DNA of 64,000 bases from assembly GCA_002432865.1 (NCBI GenBank), contig DJGX01000009.1, positions 1 to 64,000 on the forward strand, written 5' to 3'. The notes below the pieces were generated by a model. That model had not been told where the DNA came from. It did no database searches and worked only from the letters and a program-made list of their open reading frames with translations. Source of the stretch: Cloacimonetes bacterium UBA5835. GTDB taxonomy: Bacteria; Cloacimonadota; Cloacimonadia; Cloacimonadales; Cloacimonadaceae. This document shows, piece by piece, positions 35,168 through 44,469 of the stretch (position 1 is the first letter of the stretch; each line of letters opens with the position of its first letter). A program made the position numbers and the translations under genes.

Positions 35168-37174
35168 ATGCGTATTAAGAGTATAACAATCATAATATTG
35201 GCTTGTTTAGCTTTTATATGGACAAGTTTGAGTGCCGATGATGTTATTATCGGTATAGGCAATCAACAAGAACGAATTCCTTTAGATTTTTTTTATAAGA
35301 GTTCTTTATATGAATGCCTCTACTATCAGGATGAACTTGGTTTTTCACAAGGGACCATTTCTAATATTGCTTTTTACAATAATTTTGTAACCAATCTTGC
35401 CAATAAGCCTACAAAAATATGGTTAGGAACTACAAATTCTATAGATCTCAATACGGGCTGGATTCCTTCCACGCAATTAAACTTAGTTTTTGATGGGACA
35501 GTTAATTATCCTGCGGGTAATCATATAGTTAATATAGAACTGGATTCGCTATTTCAATATACTGGTGGCTCATTAGTTATGATGGTTTTACGTCCTATGG
35601 ATAATGGTTATTTTTCCAGTAGTGACAAATTTTACTGTCAAACCGATACAGTTAATCGAGCGCGTAAAGCATATAATGATAATGAATTACTTGATCCAGC
35701 TAATCCTCCTGTTTCTGCTAATCCTAATGGTCAATTTCCTAAAGTTAAATTTACTTATACCAGTCAAAACATTGCTACAGACCTGGCTTGTCCATCAATA
35801 AATGTTAATTCATCTGTAACTTTGGGCACAGTTGAAGAAGTGCAAGTGCAAATCAATAATTATGGCTATGTAGATCAGAATAATTACACTGTAAGGGTAA
35901 GAAATGAAGATGGAGATGTTTTAGTTTCTGCTCCTGGAAATCCTATAGGAGCAGGTCAAGTAATAAATCAGACCTTATTGTGGGTTCCTTCTACTCCCGG
36001 AAATTATTCTATATGTGCTGAAGTTCTTGTTACTGGTGATGAGGATTTAACTAATAATATCTCACCAAGTGTTCGAGTTTCAGCTTTTGAAGAAGGTTAT
36101 ATTCTCTTTACTGTAGGAATAGGCAATCTCTCTGGATATTTACCGTTAGATTTTACCTGGCCAACAAGTTTGTTTGAAACTATCATTTATGCTCCGGAAA
36201 TGGAATCGGAAGGTGTGATTACTCATCTGACATTTTACAACAGCTTTGTTCAAAGCATTGCCAATAAACCAGTTATTATTTGGCTGGGGGAAACAGACCT
36301 TGTGAATCTACCTCTAAATTGGATTCCAAGCACACAGCTTACAATGGTATATTACGGAAATATGTCTTTTCCTGTAGGGCAGAATGAAATAGTTTTTCCG
36401 CTTTCTCCACAATATCATTACCAAGGTCAAAACCTAGTTCTAATGGTTCAGCGTCCATTTGATTATCAGGTTTTTAATACCGATAATAAATTTAAAATGC
36501 AGTCAGGAGCGATACAACGCACCAAATATATTTATAGTGACCAACAGGAACATAATCCAGCAGCTCCACCTCCTTTTGCATTTGATTCATATCAATACCC
36601 CCAAACTGGATTTATTATGCGTCCAGCGAATAGCGGTTATTTAAGAGGCACTGTTAAAAACGGAACTGCCTTAGTTTCCGAGGCATCAGTTACTGCGGAT
36701 GGCATTCAAACTACCTATACATCTTCTCTGGGAACATATTCATTACTTCTAAGCAGTGGGCTTCATACCGTTACAGCATCCTGTACTGGATTGCACACTG
36801 TTACCAAACAAGTGAATATTATTGCAGGGGAAGTTACTAATGAGAATTTTAACCTGGATGGAAGTCCGGTTAACGATCAGGAAACACCTCAGCTTACAAC
36901 TTCATTCAAAGGGATTTATCCGAATCCGTTTAATCCAGAGGCAACTCTTTCCTTCAGCATTGACAAGAATAATACTCCTGTTACGATAGAATTGTATAAC
37001 ATCAAGGGTCAAAAGATGAAAACCCTGGCAAATGCAATTTATGATAAGGGTGAATTTCAACTTAAATTTTCAGCACAGGAGCCAAATAGTAATGAACTTG
37101 CATCCGGAATCTACTTTATTCTTCTTTTTACTCCCGGATACAATAAAACTGTGAAAGCCCTATTGCTGAAGTAA
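35168..37174 (+). CDS. Secreted duplicated-domain protein with CARDB-like, carboxypeptidase-regulatory-like and sorting domains
   Basis: 668 residues, signal peptide about 1-22 (ending at SLSA). Two tandem copies of a ~155-residue domain: about 24-185 (IGIGNQQERIPLDFFYKSSL ... NKPTKIWLGTTN ... GWIPSTQLNLVF) and about 315-475 (VGIGNLSGYLPLDFTWPTSL ... NKPVIIWLGETD ... NWIPSTQLTMVY). A CARDB-like beta domain (NYTVRVRNEDGD, SICAEVLVTGDEDLTNN) lies between them. Then come a carboxypeptidase-regulatory-like fold (GYLRGTVKNGTALVSEASVTA) and a sorting tail with YPNPFNPEAT, NIKGQKMKTL and ASGIYFILL. No catalytic motif was seen. Likely an extracellular or surface binding protein. Confidence 0.75.
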   Translation: MRIKSITIIILACLAFIWTSLSADDVIIGIGNQQERIPLDFFYKSSLYECLYYQDELGFSQGTISNIAFYNNFVTNLANKPTKIWLGTTNSIDLNTGWIPSTQLNLVFDGTVNYPAGNHIVNIELDSLFQYTGGSLVMMVLRPMDNGYFSSSDKFYCQTDTVNRARKAYNDNELLDPANPPVSANPNGQFPKVKFTYTSQNIATDLACPSINVNSSVTLGTVEEVQVQINNYGYVDQNNYTVRVRNEDGDVLVSAPGNPIGAGQVINQTLLWVPSTPGNYSICAEVLVTGDEDLTNNISPSVRVSAFEEGYILFTVGIGNLSGYLPLDFTWPTSLFETIIYAPEMESEGVITHLTFYNSFVQSIANKPVIIWLGETDLVNLPLNWIPSTQLTMVYYGNMSFPVGQNEIVFPLSPQYHYQGQNLVLMVQRPFDYQVFNTDNKFKMQSGAIQRTKYIYSDQQEHNPAAPPPFAFDSYQYPQTGFIMRPANSGYLRGTVKNGTALVSEASVTADGIQTTYTSSLGTYSLLLSSGLHTVTASCTGLHTVTKQVNIIAGEVTNENFNLDGSPVNDQETPQLTTSFKGIYPNPFNPEATLSFSIDKNNTPVTIELYNIKGQKMKTLANAIYDKGEFQLKFSAQEPNSNELASGIYFILLFTPGYNKTVKALLLK

Positions 37175-37519
37175 GAACCAATATATAGCAACTAATCCTC
37201 TATTGATCACTGTGTAGCATTTATTCAAACGCAATTATCAAGTAGATGAGTAATACGGCTGAAGTTAATCCTTCCTTAATGATATACGGTGAAGCTGAGG
37301 TAGTATTCCTTGGCATTTTGCCCAGTAGCTCCACGGTATCTCCACGGTAGATAGTAAGCAGTAGGCAAACGAGATTTCTGAATAGACTTTACATATGAAA
37401 TGTGAGGTATAGAATATATATAACTGGATTAAATAGATTAATTAATTGGATTATAGAACATAATAAGTATACAACATTAACCGTCTGAAGAATATACTGA
37501 AAGATACTGGAATATTTTT
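37175..37519. other. Intergenic region between convergent genes, carrying a palindromic repeat
   Basis: No gene seen. AT-rich, with repeat copy B at 37288-37350. It separates the rightward sorting-tail protein from leftward plsC. As in the region at 21058, no T-run terminator accompanies either gene. Confidence 0.5.
37288..37350. repeat. Imperfect palindromic intergenic repeat, copy B
   Basis: Reads ggtgaagctgaggtagtatt, then ccttggcattttgcccagta, then gctccacggtatctccacgg tag. It shares GCTG(A/C)GGTAGTrTT and gcATTTTGCCC with copy A, and the same imperfect dyad around ATTTTGC. A short local repeat (tccacggta, 37329 and 37341) follows. Confidence 0.55.
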
Positions 37520-38236
37520 TTACATTTCCTGAACAGCTTGGGAAATTTGGGAATGGAGATAACTGGCAAGTGCCATTTTATCTTTGTATATTTCATCGGT
37601 TGGTAGAATTGGAGGAAGTATTTGTAACTTCACTTCAGCAGAATGAATCTTCTTATCAATTTCGTATATTCGCCAGCTTCCTTTGATTGCTAATGGTACA
37701 ATAACTGCTTCTGACATAATAGGAAGTCTTAGACTACCCAAATGAAACTTACCAACAAGATCACTCCTGCTACGAGTTCCTTCTGGAAAAATAACCAGCG
37801 GATTACCTTTTTTAATGAGTTCAGCACTTTTTTTAAAAGTTTCCATTGCCTTACGGGGATTTCTTCTGTCAATAAAAGTGCAGGGAATTTCTTTCATCCA
37901 TTGGCTCAGTATCGGAATTTTAAATAATTCTTGTTTTGCAACAAAACCAGTATGAATGCCTAAAAAACCAAGAATAAGGGGAATATCAAACAAGCCCTGA
38001 TGATTGCTGACAAAGCAAATATTATTAACTTTAGGTAGATTTTCTTTTCCTGAAACACGAACTTTACTACCTGTAGATAAGATGACTATTCTTGCCCAAG
38101 AGCGAGATATTTTTTTTAGCAGGTACTGGGAAACCCTTTTGGGCAATATAATCTTGGCGATAAAATAGAATACATAAATCATCAGATAGAACAATAAAAA
38201 TAAACAGAACGCAATTTGCCAAAGCAGCGATTTCAT
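37520..38236 (-). CDS. plsC: 1-acyl-sn-glycerol-3-phosphate acyltransferase
   Basis: Adds the second acyl chain in phosphatidic acid synthesis, at the inner membrane. 238 residues: an N-terminal hydrophobic helix (FCLFLLFYLMIYVFYFIA), the acyltransferase box NHQGLFD (HxxxxD), and the glycerophosphate-binding FPEGTRSR. Size and motif spacing match PlsC. It starts 12 bp after the deacetylase-like gene's stop. Confidence 0.92.
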   Translation of the reverse strand: MKSLLWQIAFCLFLLFYLMIYVFYFIAKIILPKRVSQYLLKKISRSWARIVILSTGSKVRVSGKENLPKVNNICFVSNHQGLFDIPLILGFLGIHTGFVAKQELFKIPILSQWMKEIPCTFIDRRNPRKAMETFKKSAELIKKGNPLVIFPEGTRSRSDLVGKFHLGSLRLPIMSEAVIVPLAIKGSWRIYEIDKKIHSAEVKLQILPPILPTDEIYKDKMALASYLHSQISQAVQEM

Positions 38237-38248
38237 AATAGTATGTTT

Positions 38249-39694
38249 CTAATAACTAAGGGTTACCCATTCTTCATAGATGTCTTTAAGAGATGTAACC
38301 CAGCCCTGGTTTTTTAGAGCATAATCAATTACATCCCAGTATAATTTACCCCAAAATGGATAATCTATAGGATCAAAAGTTGTATTATGCCAAAGTAATG
38401 AAAGATGGGACTGGTATTTTTCTGCGATATCAATCAAGCGTTTTAAAGAACGCTTAGCGGAAAAATAACTCAAATTCATTGCTTTGGGCGAATGAAGAGT
38501 TGTATCCATTACAATAAGTGGAATTTCCAAAACTCGAAAGGGTCGATTTTCGGCTATGTTGAATGGATAAAAAGGAAAAGATATCCCAGCACGAAAACCA
38601 ATATGCTCCCAATATCCTAAAGTAGAATCATATTTTATTCCTGCATCTTCCAAAATGGAAAAACTCTGTTGATAGTTGAAATGTAGATAGTGAGTTCTGA
38701 AGCCAGTAGGATTAAAACCTAATTCTCGTAGATTGGAAAGCTCCTCTGCTAAATATAATGGATCAAATGCTGATTGGGGACTTCCATGTAAACCAATATC
38801 TTGTTCAGCCAGTAAGTCCATAATTTGTACTCTTGCTTTTACATCACCGATATAATTTTGCCTCTTATCAGGGAAATCGGTACGCGCTAATAAGAACCAG
38901 GTTGAACGAACTTCTCTTTCGGTTTCCCTTCTTACTAAAGTGCGCATTGTTTTCCAGGGATTATATATCAGGTTTTTATGCCATAAATGTCCACCAATTT
39001 TATAAGTGGCATTCAGAGGACGCTTTAAAAATGTTTTCAGATTATATTTAAAGACATCAACTTTGGCAGACCCACCCCAATAATCCCAATAGTCAATATC
39101 GTGTGATAAAGATACGGCAAATCGTTTTTTCTCTGCCCAGCTAATTTCTCTAATAAATTGTGGACAGTATATCTCCATTGCATATAAGAGCATTTGGCAA
39201 TAAACATCAACTACAGGTATTTCAGTAAAATCCCACCGGTATTGCAAACTTTGTTTATAATCTATCCTTTCTTTTGAATGTCCATAGTAGTTTAGGATAT
39301 ATTCATGCCAGCAGGTTAAAAAATAAAACCCGCTGGCAATAATATCTTTACGGAAGGAACAGCTCTCATCAGCAAAAGAAAAAATAGCTCCATCCCGAGA
39401 AAATAAAAAGGGAATATGCTCATTTTTGAACTTGCAAAAATCCACTTTTTCCAAAGGATACAATTCCCTCTTTTCAAAAAAATCCGCTGTACCTATGTTG
39501 AAATATATTTTCAATGGATAATCATATTTGGTAGGAACGCCATAATATAAATGAGCTCCTTCAAAATGCTTACCATAAAAGAAGGTAGGATTTAAGCGCA
39601 AAATATAGCAGTAGGTGCGCAAAACAAATTCTGCTTTAGGCAGATATTTTTCTGGAACCTTCAATAAAATATTGATATTAGGGTATTTTTCCAA
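38249..39694 (-). CDS. Polysaccharide deacetylase-like (NodB-fold) protein
   Basis: 481 residues. The second half looks like a NodB-type carbohydrate esterase, which removes acetyl groups from polysaccharide amino sugars using a metal: SLSHDIDYWDYW (candidate catalytic Asp and metal Asp), DIGLHGSPQSAF (metal His), GFRTHYLHFNY, and LSLLWHNTTFD (C-terminal His). The N-terminal half (about 1-200) is an uncharacterised domain that often precedes such esterases. No signal peptide, so it probably acts in the cytoplasm. Start TTG 39694 lies 2 nt after the lon stop with aaagga inside lon, implying coupling. The substrate is unknown. Confidence 0.75.
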   Translation of the reverse strand: MEKYPNINILLKVPEKYLPKAEFVLRTYCYILRLNPTFFYGKHFEGAHLYYGVPTKYDYPLKIYFNIGTADFFEKRELYPLEKVDFCKFKNEHIPFLFSRDGAIFSFADESCSFRKDIIASGFYFLTCWHEYILNYYGHSKERIDYKQSLQYRWDFTEIPVVDVYCQMLLYAMEIYCPQFIREISWAEKKRFAVSLSHDIDYWDYWGGSAKVDVFKYNLKTFLKRPLNATYKIGGHLWHKNLIYNPWKTMRTLVRRETEREVRSTWFLLARTDFPDKRQNYIGDVKARVQIMDLLAEQDIGLHGSPQSAFDPLYLAEELSNLRELGFNPTGFRTHYLHFNYQQSFSILEDAGIKYDSTLGYWEHIGFRAGISFPFYPFNIAENRPFRVLEIPLIVMDTTLHSPKAMNLSYFSAKRSLKRLIDIAEKYQSHLSLLWHNTTFDPIDYPFWGKLYWDVIDYALKNQGWVTSLKDIYEEWVTLSY

Positions 39695-39696
39695 AG

Positions 39697-42060
39697 TTAA
39701 GCAGTCCTTTTCTGTTTGCGCTTCGGTTCAACTACCTCAACATTGGGAATCAGTAAGATCTTGATTGCTTCGTAAATTTCCTTCACATAAGTAATTTCCA
39801 TTCCTTCCAGAATATCCATTGGAAAATCGGAAAGGGTTTCGCGATTTTCTTCTGGAATCACTACTCTCTTTATTCCAGCTCTACGAGCGGCTAAAAGTTT
39901 TTCTTTTAGTCCTCCAATTGCCAAAACTTTTCCCTGCAGGGTAATTTCTCCTGTCATAGCAATATCATGACGAACTTTCTGACCCGTGAAAAGAGAAGCT
40001 AAAGCTACGGTAAGTGTTAAACCAGCCGAAGGTCCATCCTTAGGGATTGCTCCAGCAGGAAAATGAATATGTATATCGCCTGTTTCAAAAAGTTTAGGAG
40101 GTATCATATAAGTGGAGTGATTAGCTTTTAGATAGCTGACGGCAATACGAGCTGATTCTTTCATCACATCTCCCAGAAGACCAGTTAAAATAATATTTCC
40201 TTTTCCTGGCATCCGGAGTGTTTCACAAAATAGTATTTCTCCCCCAAAACCTGTCCAGGCAAGACCTGTAGCTACTCCAATCTCTGGTTTGCGATTAGCC
40301 AATTCCAAAGTAACTTTACGCGGACCTAAATACTTAGCTATATCATCAGCTTTAATAGTCCATTTTTGTTTTGTTCCCATTGCTACTTCTTTAGCTATTT
40401 TCCGAAAAATAGAACCAATTCGTCTTTGTAAATTTCGCACTCCAGCTTCACGCACATAATAACGGATTATTTCTTGCAGTGCAGATTTGGAAAAAGTAAT
40501 TTTCTCCTTAGCTAAGCCATTATTCTCTTTTTCACGCGGAATTAAAAAATGCCTAGCTATCTCAATTTTATCGTTTTCCAAATAGCTAGTGAATTCTATT
40601 ATTTCCATTCTATCACGCAGTGCAGGAGGAATAGTATCCAGAGAATTGGCAGTAGTGATAAACAGAACCTCGGATAAATCAAAAGGAAGATTTATATAGT
40701 TATCCACAAAGCTGTTATTCTGTTCAGGATCAAGCACTTCCAAAAGAGCAGAAGCAGGGTCTCCTCTAAAATCCCGTCCCAGCTTATCAATTTCATCCAA
40801 CATAAAAACGGGATTAGCTGTTCCCTGTCGTTTGATTTCCATTATTATTTTACCAGGCATAGCTCCAATATAAGTTCTTCGATGTCCACGAATTTCAGCT
40901 TCATCATGAATTCCGCCTAGAGACATACGAATGAATTTACGAGAAAGTGCTCTGGCAACTGATCTACCAATAGAAGTTTTTCCTGTTCCTGGAGGGCCAA
41001 CAAAGCAAAGAATAGGACCCTTTAGATTCCCTTTCAATTTTTTTACGGCTATAAATTCAAGGATACGTTCTTTAGCTTCCTTTAAACCATAATGATCCTT
41101 TTCCAGGATACTTTCAATCTTTATTAGGTTAAGACGGTCTTTACTATAAACCTTCCAGGGAAGATTTACAATCCAATCCAGATAGTTTCTAATTACGCTA
41201 TATTCACTGGAAGCAGGTTGCATAGTAGAAAGACGGTCTAATTCTTCTAAAGCTACTTCTTCTACATAATCAGGTAAATTTTTTTGTGCAATTAGTTCTC
41301 GCCATCTAAGAATTTCTTTGCTTACTTCATCTGTTTCACCTAGCTCTCTACGGATAGCATCCAATTGTTCCCGTAAATAATATCGACGTTGATCCTCATT
41401 CATTTCCAGTTGGATATTACTTCTTATATGATTTTCCACCTTCATCTGTTTGATCAATTCAGCCAAACAGTTATTTAGATGACGAAACCGCTGTTTTAGA
41501 TCAAAGGTCTCTAATATTATCTGTCTGTCTTTTATTGGCAGGTCTATATTTCCGGCAATAATATCTGCTACTCTTCCTGCTTGTTTAATGTTATTAAGAC
41601 CAGCAATCATTTCCCGATTTAATATATTGCTTTCTTGAGCGATTTTTTCCAGTAATTCTATGGCTACAGTACGATATGCTTGAATTTCCGTATCTTCGTC
41701 CATTTGCTCAGGTATTGCTTCTACATCAACCATGAAATAAGGTGTTTTTTGGACAATTTTTTGAAGTTTGACGCGGGTTGATCCCTGAAGTAACATACTT
41801 ATTGAACCATCCTGATTACGCAGCATACGCAAAATAGTTACTACTGTTCCAACTCGTGCAAGTTCAACTTCTCCAGTATCATCTTTTTCTTCATCCAGGA
41901 AAAAAGCCATTAGTTTATCGTTGGCTAATGCATAGTCAATTACGAGCTTAGATTCTTCATCCGATACTACCAGTGGCATAAGCAAGTAGGGAAACATTAC
42001 TACATTGCTCATATGCAAAACTGGTAAGGTTCTTGGTATTTTGTTTGTAGTAAAATCCAC
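39697..42060 (-). CDS. lon: ATP-dependent Lon protease
   Basis: A 787-residue cytoplasmic AAA+ serine protease for damaged and regulatory proteins. N-terminal substrate domain (LPVLHMSNVVMFPYLLMPL), Walker A GPPGTGKTS, Walker B PVFMLDEIDK, and the proteolytic dyad Ser678 (PKDGPSAGL) with the Lys in GGLKEKLLAA, close to E. coli Ser679/Lys722. It starts at GTG 42060 after gggaga. The predicted promoter (42145-42172) and a perfect palindrome (42092-42115) precede it. It ends in a basic tail, EPKRKQKRTA. Confidence 0.98.
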   Translation of the reverse strand: MDFTTNKIPRTLPVLHMSNVVMFPYLLMPLVVSDEESKLVIDYALANDKLMAFFLDEEKDDTGEVELARVGTVVTILRMLRNQDGSISMLLQGSTRVKLQKIVQKTPYFMVDVEAIPEQMDEDTEIQAYRTVAIELLEKIAQESNILNREMIAGLNNIKQAGRVADIIAGNIDLPIKDRQIILETFDLKQRFRHLNNCLAELIKQMKVENHIRSNIQLEMNEDQRRYYLREQLDAIRRELGETDEVSKEILRWRELIAQKNLPDYVEEVALEELDRLSTMQPASSEYSVIRNYLDWIVNLPWKVYSKDRLNLIKIESILEKDHYGLKEAKERILEFIAVKKLKGNLKGPILCFVGPPGTGKTSIGRSVARALSRKFIRMSLGGIHDEAEIRGHRRTYIGAMPGKIIMEIKRQGTANPVFMLDEIDKLGRDFRGDPASALLEVLDPEQNNSFVDNYINLPFDLSEVLFITTANSLDTIPPALRDRMEIIEFTSYLENDKIEIARHFLIPREKENNGLAKEKITFSKSALQEIIRYYVREAGVRNLQRRIGSIFRKIAKEVAMGTKQKWTIKADDIAKYLGPRKVTLELANRKPEIGVATGLAWTGFGGEILFCETLRMPGKGNIILTGLLGDVMKESARIAVSYLKANHSTYMIPPKLFETGDIHIHFPAGAIPKDGPSAGLTLTVALASLFTGQKVRHDIAMTGEITLQGKVLAIGGLKEKLLAARRAGIKRVVIPEENRETLSDFPMDILEGMEITYVKEIYEAIKILLIPNVEVVEPKRKQKRTA

Positions 42061-42091
42061 ATTATCTCCCAGTATTCAAATTCTTATTGTC

Positions 42092-42115
42092 TTTCCTTAA
42101 ATAGTTTTAAGGAAA
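42092..42115. repeat. Perfect palindrome in the lon leader (candidate operator)
   Basis: TTTCCTTAAA (42092-42101), TAGT, TTTAAGGAAA (42106-42115): ten perfect base pairs. It lies about 20-45 nt downstream of the expected transcription start and 30 bp before the lon start codon. AT-rich with no T run, so an operator or mRNA hairpin is more likely than a terminator. Confidence 0.6.
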
Positions 42116-42144
42116 TCGGTATCATTTATTCCAGATACAATTTT

Positions 42145-42172
42145 ATTATAATTCATCTATAATTTAATGCAA
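42145..42172 (-). promoter_or_regulatory. Predicted sigma-70-type promoter of lon
   Basis: On the minus strand TTGCAT (42167-42172), 16-nt spacer, TATAAT (42145-42150). It lies between the cyclic-nucleotide-domain gene and lon, about 85 bp before the start codon. Confidence 0.6.
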
Positions 42173-42201
42173 GTTTACAAATAAGCAAATTTCTGTTTTA
42201 C

Positions 42202-42702
42202 TTAATGCTGAACAGCTATATAAAGTGCAGTTGCCAGTTTTACCAGATTATCATCTGTCAGTTTCAAGCTTTCAGATAATTTCATGGCAATGTTCTTCAT
42301 AACTATATAAGCAGCTTTACTGTCATAATTGGCAAAGCTGTCAAAATCTGTCTTTGTTAATGTATATAGCTCACAATCGGTTGTAGCTATAATATTTGCA
42401 GTTCGTGGCCCATTTCCCAAAACACCATTCTCTCCAAAAGTGGGAAATGAATCCCCTTCCAATTTTGCTAAAACCTTTTCCGTCCAAAATTGATCTGTAT
42501 CAAAACCTTTAACCAGATCTTTGGTAACTTGCACACAACCCTTTACCAAAACATAAATCTGATCGCCCTCAGTGTTTTCCTTTATAATTACAGTGCCCTT
42601 GGGAACTAACATCTGTTTAAAACATGGCTGCAAATATGTAAGAGCTTCAATGGTAATATTATTAAATAGGGGAACTTTAGATAATGTATCCAGGTCTATC
42701 AT
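42202..42702 (-). CDS. Cyclic-nucleotide-binding-domain protein without an effector domain
   Basis: 166 residues forming one Crp-type beta-roll (PLFNNITIEALTYLQPCFK ... VIIKENTEGDQIYVLVKGCVQV ... FGENGVLGNGPRTANIIATTDCELYTL). The phosphate-binding cassette FGENGVLGNGPRTA lacks the canonical Arg-Ser/Thr pair order of cAMP binders only in part: RT is present after NGP. A C-terminal helix replaces the usual helix-turn-helix, so it is not a DNA-binding regulator. It is 12 bp downstream of the potassium-channel gene and may be its sensory partner. Ligand unknown. Confidence 0.8.
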   Translation of the reverse strand: MIDLDTLSKVPLFNNITIEALTYLQPCFKQMLVPKGTVIIKENTEGDQIYVLVKGCVQVTKDLVKGFDTDQFWTEKVLAKLEGDSFPTFGENGVLGNGPRTANIIATTDCELYTLTKTDFDSFANYDSKAAYIVMKNIAMKLSESLKLTDDNLVKLATALYIAVQH

Positions 42703-42714
42703 TTAATTTTCCTT

Positions 42715-43887
42715 CTACACCATTAAAATAGCATAATCATTAGTTTGCAGTTCAATATCACGGTTCGGTTTCCATCGTACATTGTTTTTCTCTTCCCTTA
42801 TAATCTTTTGACTTTTAGCTAGGGCATATTGGATAAATTGGTCAATACCACTGTTATCTTCCGTGAAAATAGAAGATAATTCCAATTCTGGTTCTTTGGT
42901 AAATAAACCTAACAGCAAATATCCACATTCCTTATAATAATAATCGGATAGTTCTCCAAAACTTTTGCTCACAAATTCCGTAGGAATTCTTTGCGTAATG
43001 ATATGATTATTTTTTTCTTGCGCAAGCTGACAGATTACTGTCAGATAGTTTGTATCAGTTACATTATTAGCTAAAATATAGCCACCAATATCATCCCAAA
43101 CAATAATATTCTGAATACCATTCCGTTCCAACAGGGAACGGTTTTCTGGATTTATAAGCTGCACTGTAATTTTATCCTTTTTAGCAAGATACCGAACAGC
43201 ATTGGCTACAATGATGCTGTGATCATCAACAGATGAACGATCCAATTGTTCGTCAGCAATAATAATTATCTGAGCTGCTGTTTCTACAGAAGCTCGTTTT
43301 AAGGTTTCTTCCTGAATTGATTCTCCACGCACAAACTTAAGAGAAAGAGCAGGATAGCATGATTCCAGGCGTTCAAAAAAGTCCGGCGTATCATTAACTA
43401 CAATACAAATATCCAGATCAGTTACTTCTTTTTCTACCAGTGCTTTCAGAAAGAATTCTGCAGTTTTATTCCATCCGCAGATAACTATGTGATTATGAGT
43501 TTTTATCTGTTTCAAACCTTTAGCTCCTTTCAGCCTGTTCTCCACAAAAAGTGAAGCCACCATGCCAGTAAAGAATGATAATGATGAATAGCCGACAATG
43601 ATTAAAATAATACCTACCAGGCGACCAGGAAAAGTGACTGGAAATTTATCTCCATAACCAACTGTGGCTATTGTAACTATGGCCCACCAAATACCGTCCC
43701 AGAAAGATTGAATAGAATTTCCTTCTGCGCCGTGATGTTCAAAAATCCAAGTTAAACAAGAAGATACCAGAAGTAGAATAGCAATGAATAAACAAATAAG
43801 CAGAAAGCGAAGAAGTAACTTCTGATCATCACCTCGAATATTATGGCGATATAACAGTTTCCGAAAGTGGGCAAAGAGAAAATTCAT
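42715..43887 (-). CDS. Potassium channel with RCK/TrkA-N regulatory domain
   Basis: 390 residues. Two transmembrane helices (about 25-50 and 80-110) flank a pore loop with the K+ selectivity filter TVGYGD. This is followed by a cytoplasmic RCK domain (NHIVICGWNKTAEFFLKALVE, with the G-x-N variant of the Rossmann loop), an acidic-residue-rich middle and a second C-terminal subdomain. The architecture is that of MthK/Kch-type ligand-gated K+ channels. It is 3 bp after the DUF445-like gene and 12 bp before the cyclic-nucleotide-domain gene, forming a tight operon. Confidence 0.92.
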   Translation of the reverse strand: MNFLFAHFRKLLYRHNIRGDDQKLLLRFLLICLFIAILLLVSSCLTWIFEHHGAEGNSIQSFWDGIWWAIVTIATVGYGDKFPVTFPGRLVGIILIIVGYSSLSFFTGMVASLFVENRLKGAKGLKQIKTHNHIVICGWNKTAEFFLKALVEKEVTDLDICIVVNDTPDFFERLESCYPALSLKFVRGESIQEETLKRASVETAAQIIIIADEQLDRSSVDDHSIIVANAVRYLAKKDKITVQLINPENRSLLERNGIQNIIVWDDIGGYILANNVTDTNYLTVICQLAQEKNNHIITQRIPTEFVSKSFGELSDYYYKECGYLLLGLFTKEPELELSSIFTEDNSGIDQFIQYALAKSQKIIREEKNNVRWKPNRDIELQTNDYAILMV

Positions 43888-43890
43888 ATT

Positions 43891-44469
43891 CTAAACGATA
43901 ATTAAAAACCAGATCATATTCATTATGCCGATTACCAAATTAAGCGCTGCAAAGCCAATCAACAGGGGTTTATAAACATATTTTTTAAAGTAACTATAGA
44001 AGAAATCTACACTCAACTGAATATCAAATTCATCGATCTGATGTTCAATTTGTAGATGTTCCACTATCCTGGGCACAGTTTTTCTGAGGAATTTTTCCAC
44101 AACTGCCGTGAATGCATCTGCTATTTTATCTCTGATTACTAACTTAAACTTTACAGGTATAAAGAACCAACCGTCTACAAAATCGGTCTTATCCCAAATA
44201 AAATGTCTGATTTGTTTTATCCATTTGGATAAATATCCATCTTTATAATAAGGATTGGCTGCTTGATCCAGATAATCCTGCACAAGATCACGCACCTTAT
44301 CGAAAAGCCAATCTCTTTTGGCTACTAAAAATCCCGGAGTAAGCGGAATTCTTATACCGAAAATGTATCTGGCTTTGCGATTGAACAAAAGCCATTTAAG
44401 CATAAACAATAAGATGCAACCAAGAATAACATTCCACACGATAAAAGTAAGTGACTTCAAAAAAATCAT
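43891..44469 (-). CDS. DUF445-like membrane protein
   Basis: 192 residues. An N-terminal transmembrane helix (FIVWNVILGCILLFMLKWLLF) is followed by ARYIFGIRIPLTPGFLVAKRDWLFDKVRDLV, which resembles the start of DUF445 proteins, then an amphipathic helical middle and a C-terminal transmembrane helix (LIGFAALNLVIGIMNMIWFLIIV). Function unknown. Its ATG touches the stop of the upstream TPM-domain gene, and it sits in the channel operon. Confidence 0.6.
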   Translation of the reverse strand: MIFLKSLTFIVWNVILGCILLFMLKWLLFNRKARYIFGIRIPLTPGFLVAKRDWLFDKVRDLVQDYLDQAANPYYKDGYLSKWIKQIRHFIWDKTDFVDGWFFIPVKFKLVIRDKIADAFTAVVEKFLRKTVPRIVEHLQIEHQIDEFDIQLSVDFFYSYFKKYVYKPLLIGFAALNLVIGIMNMIWFLIIV

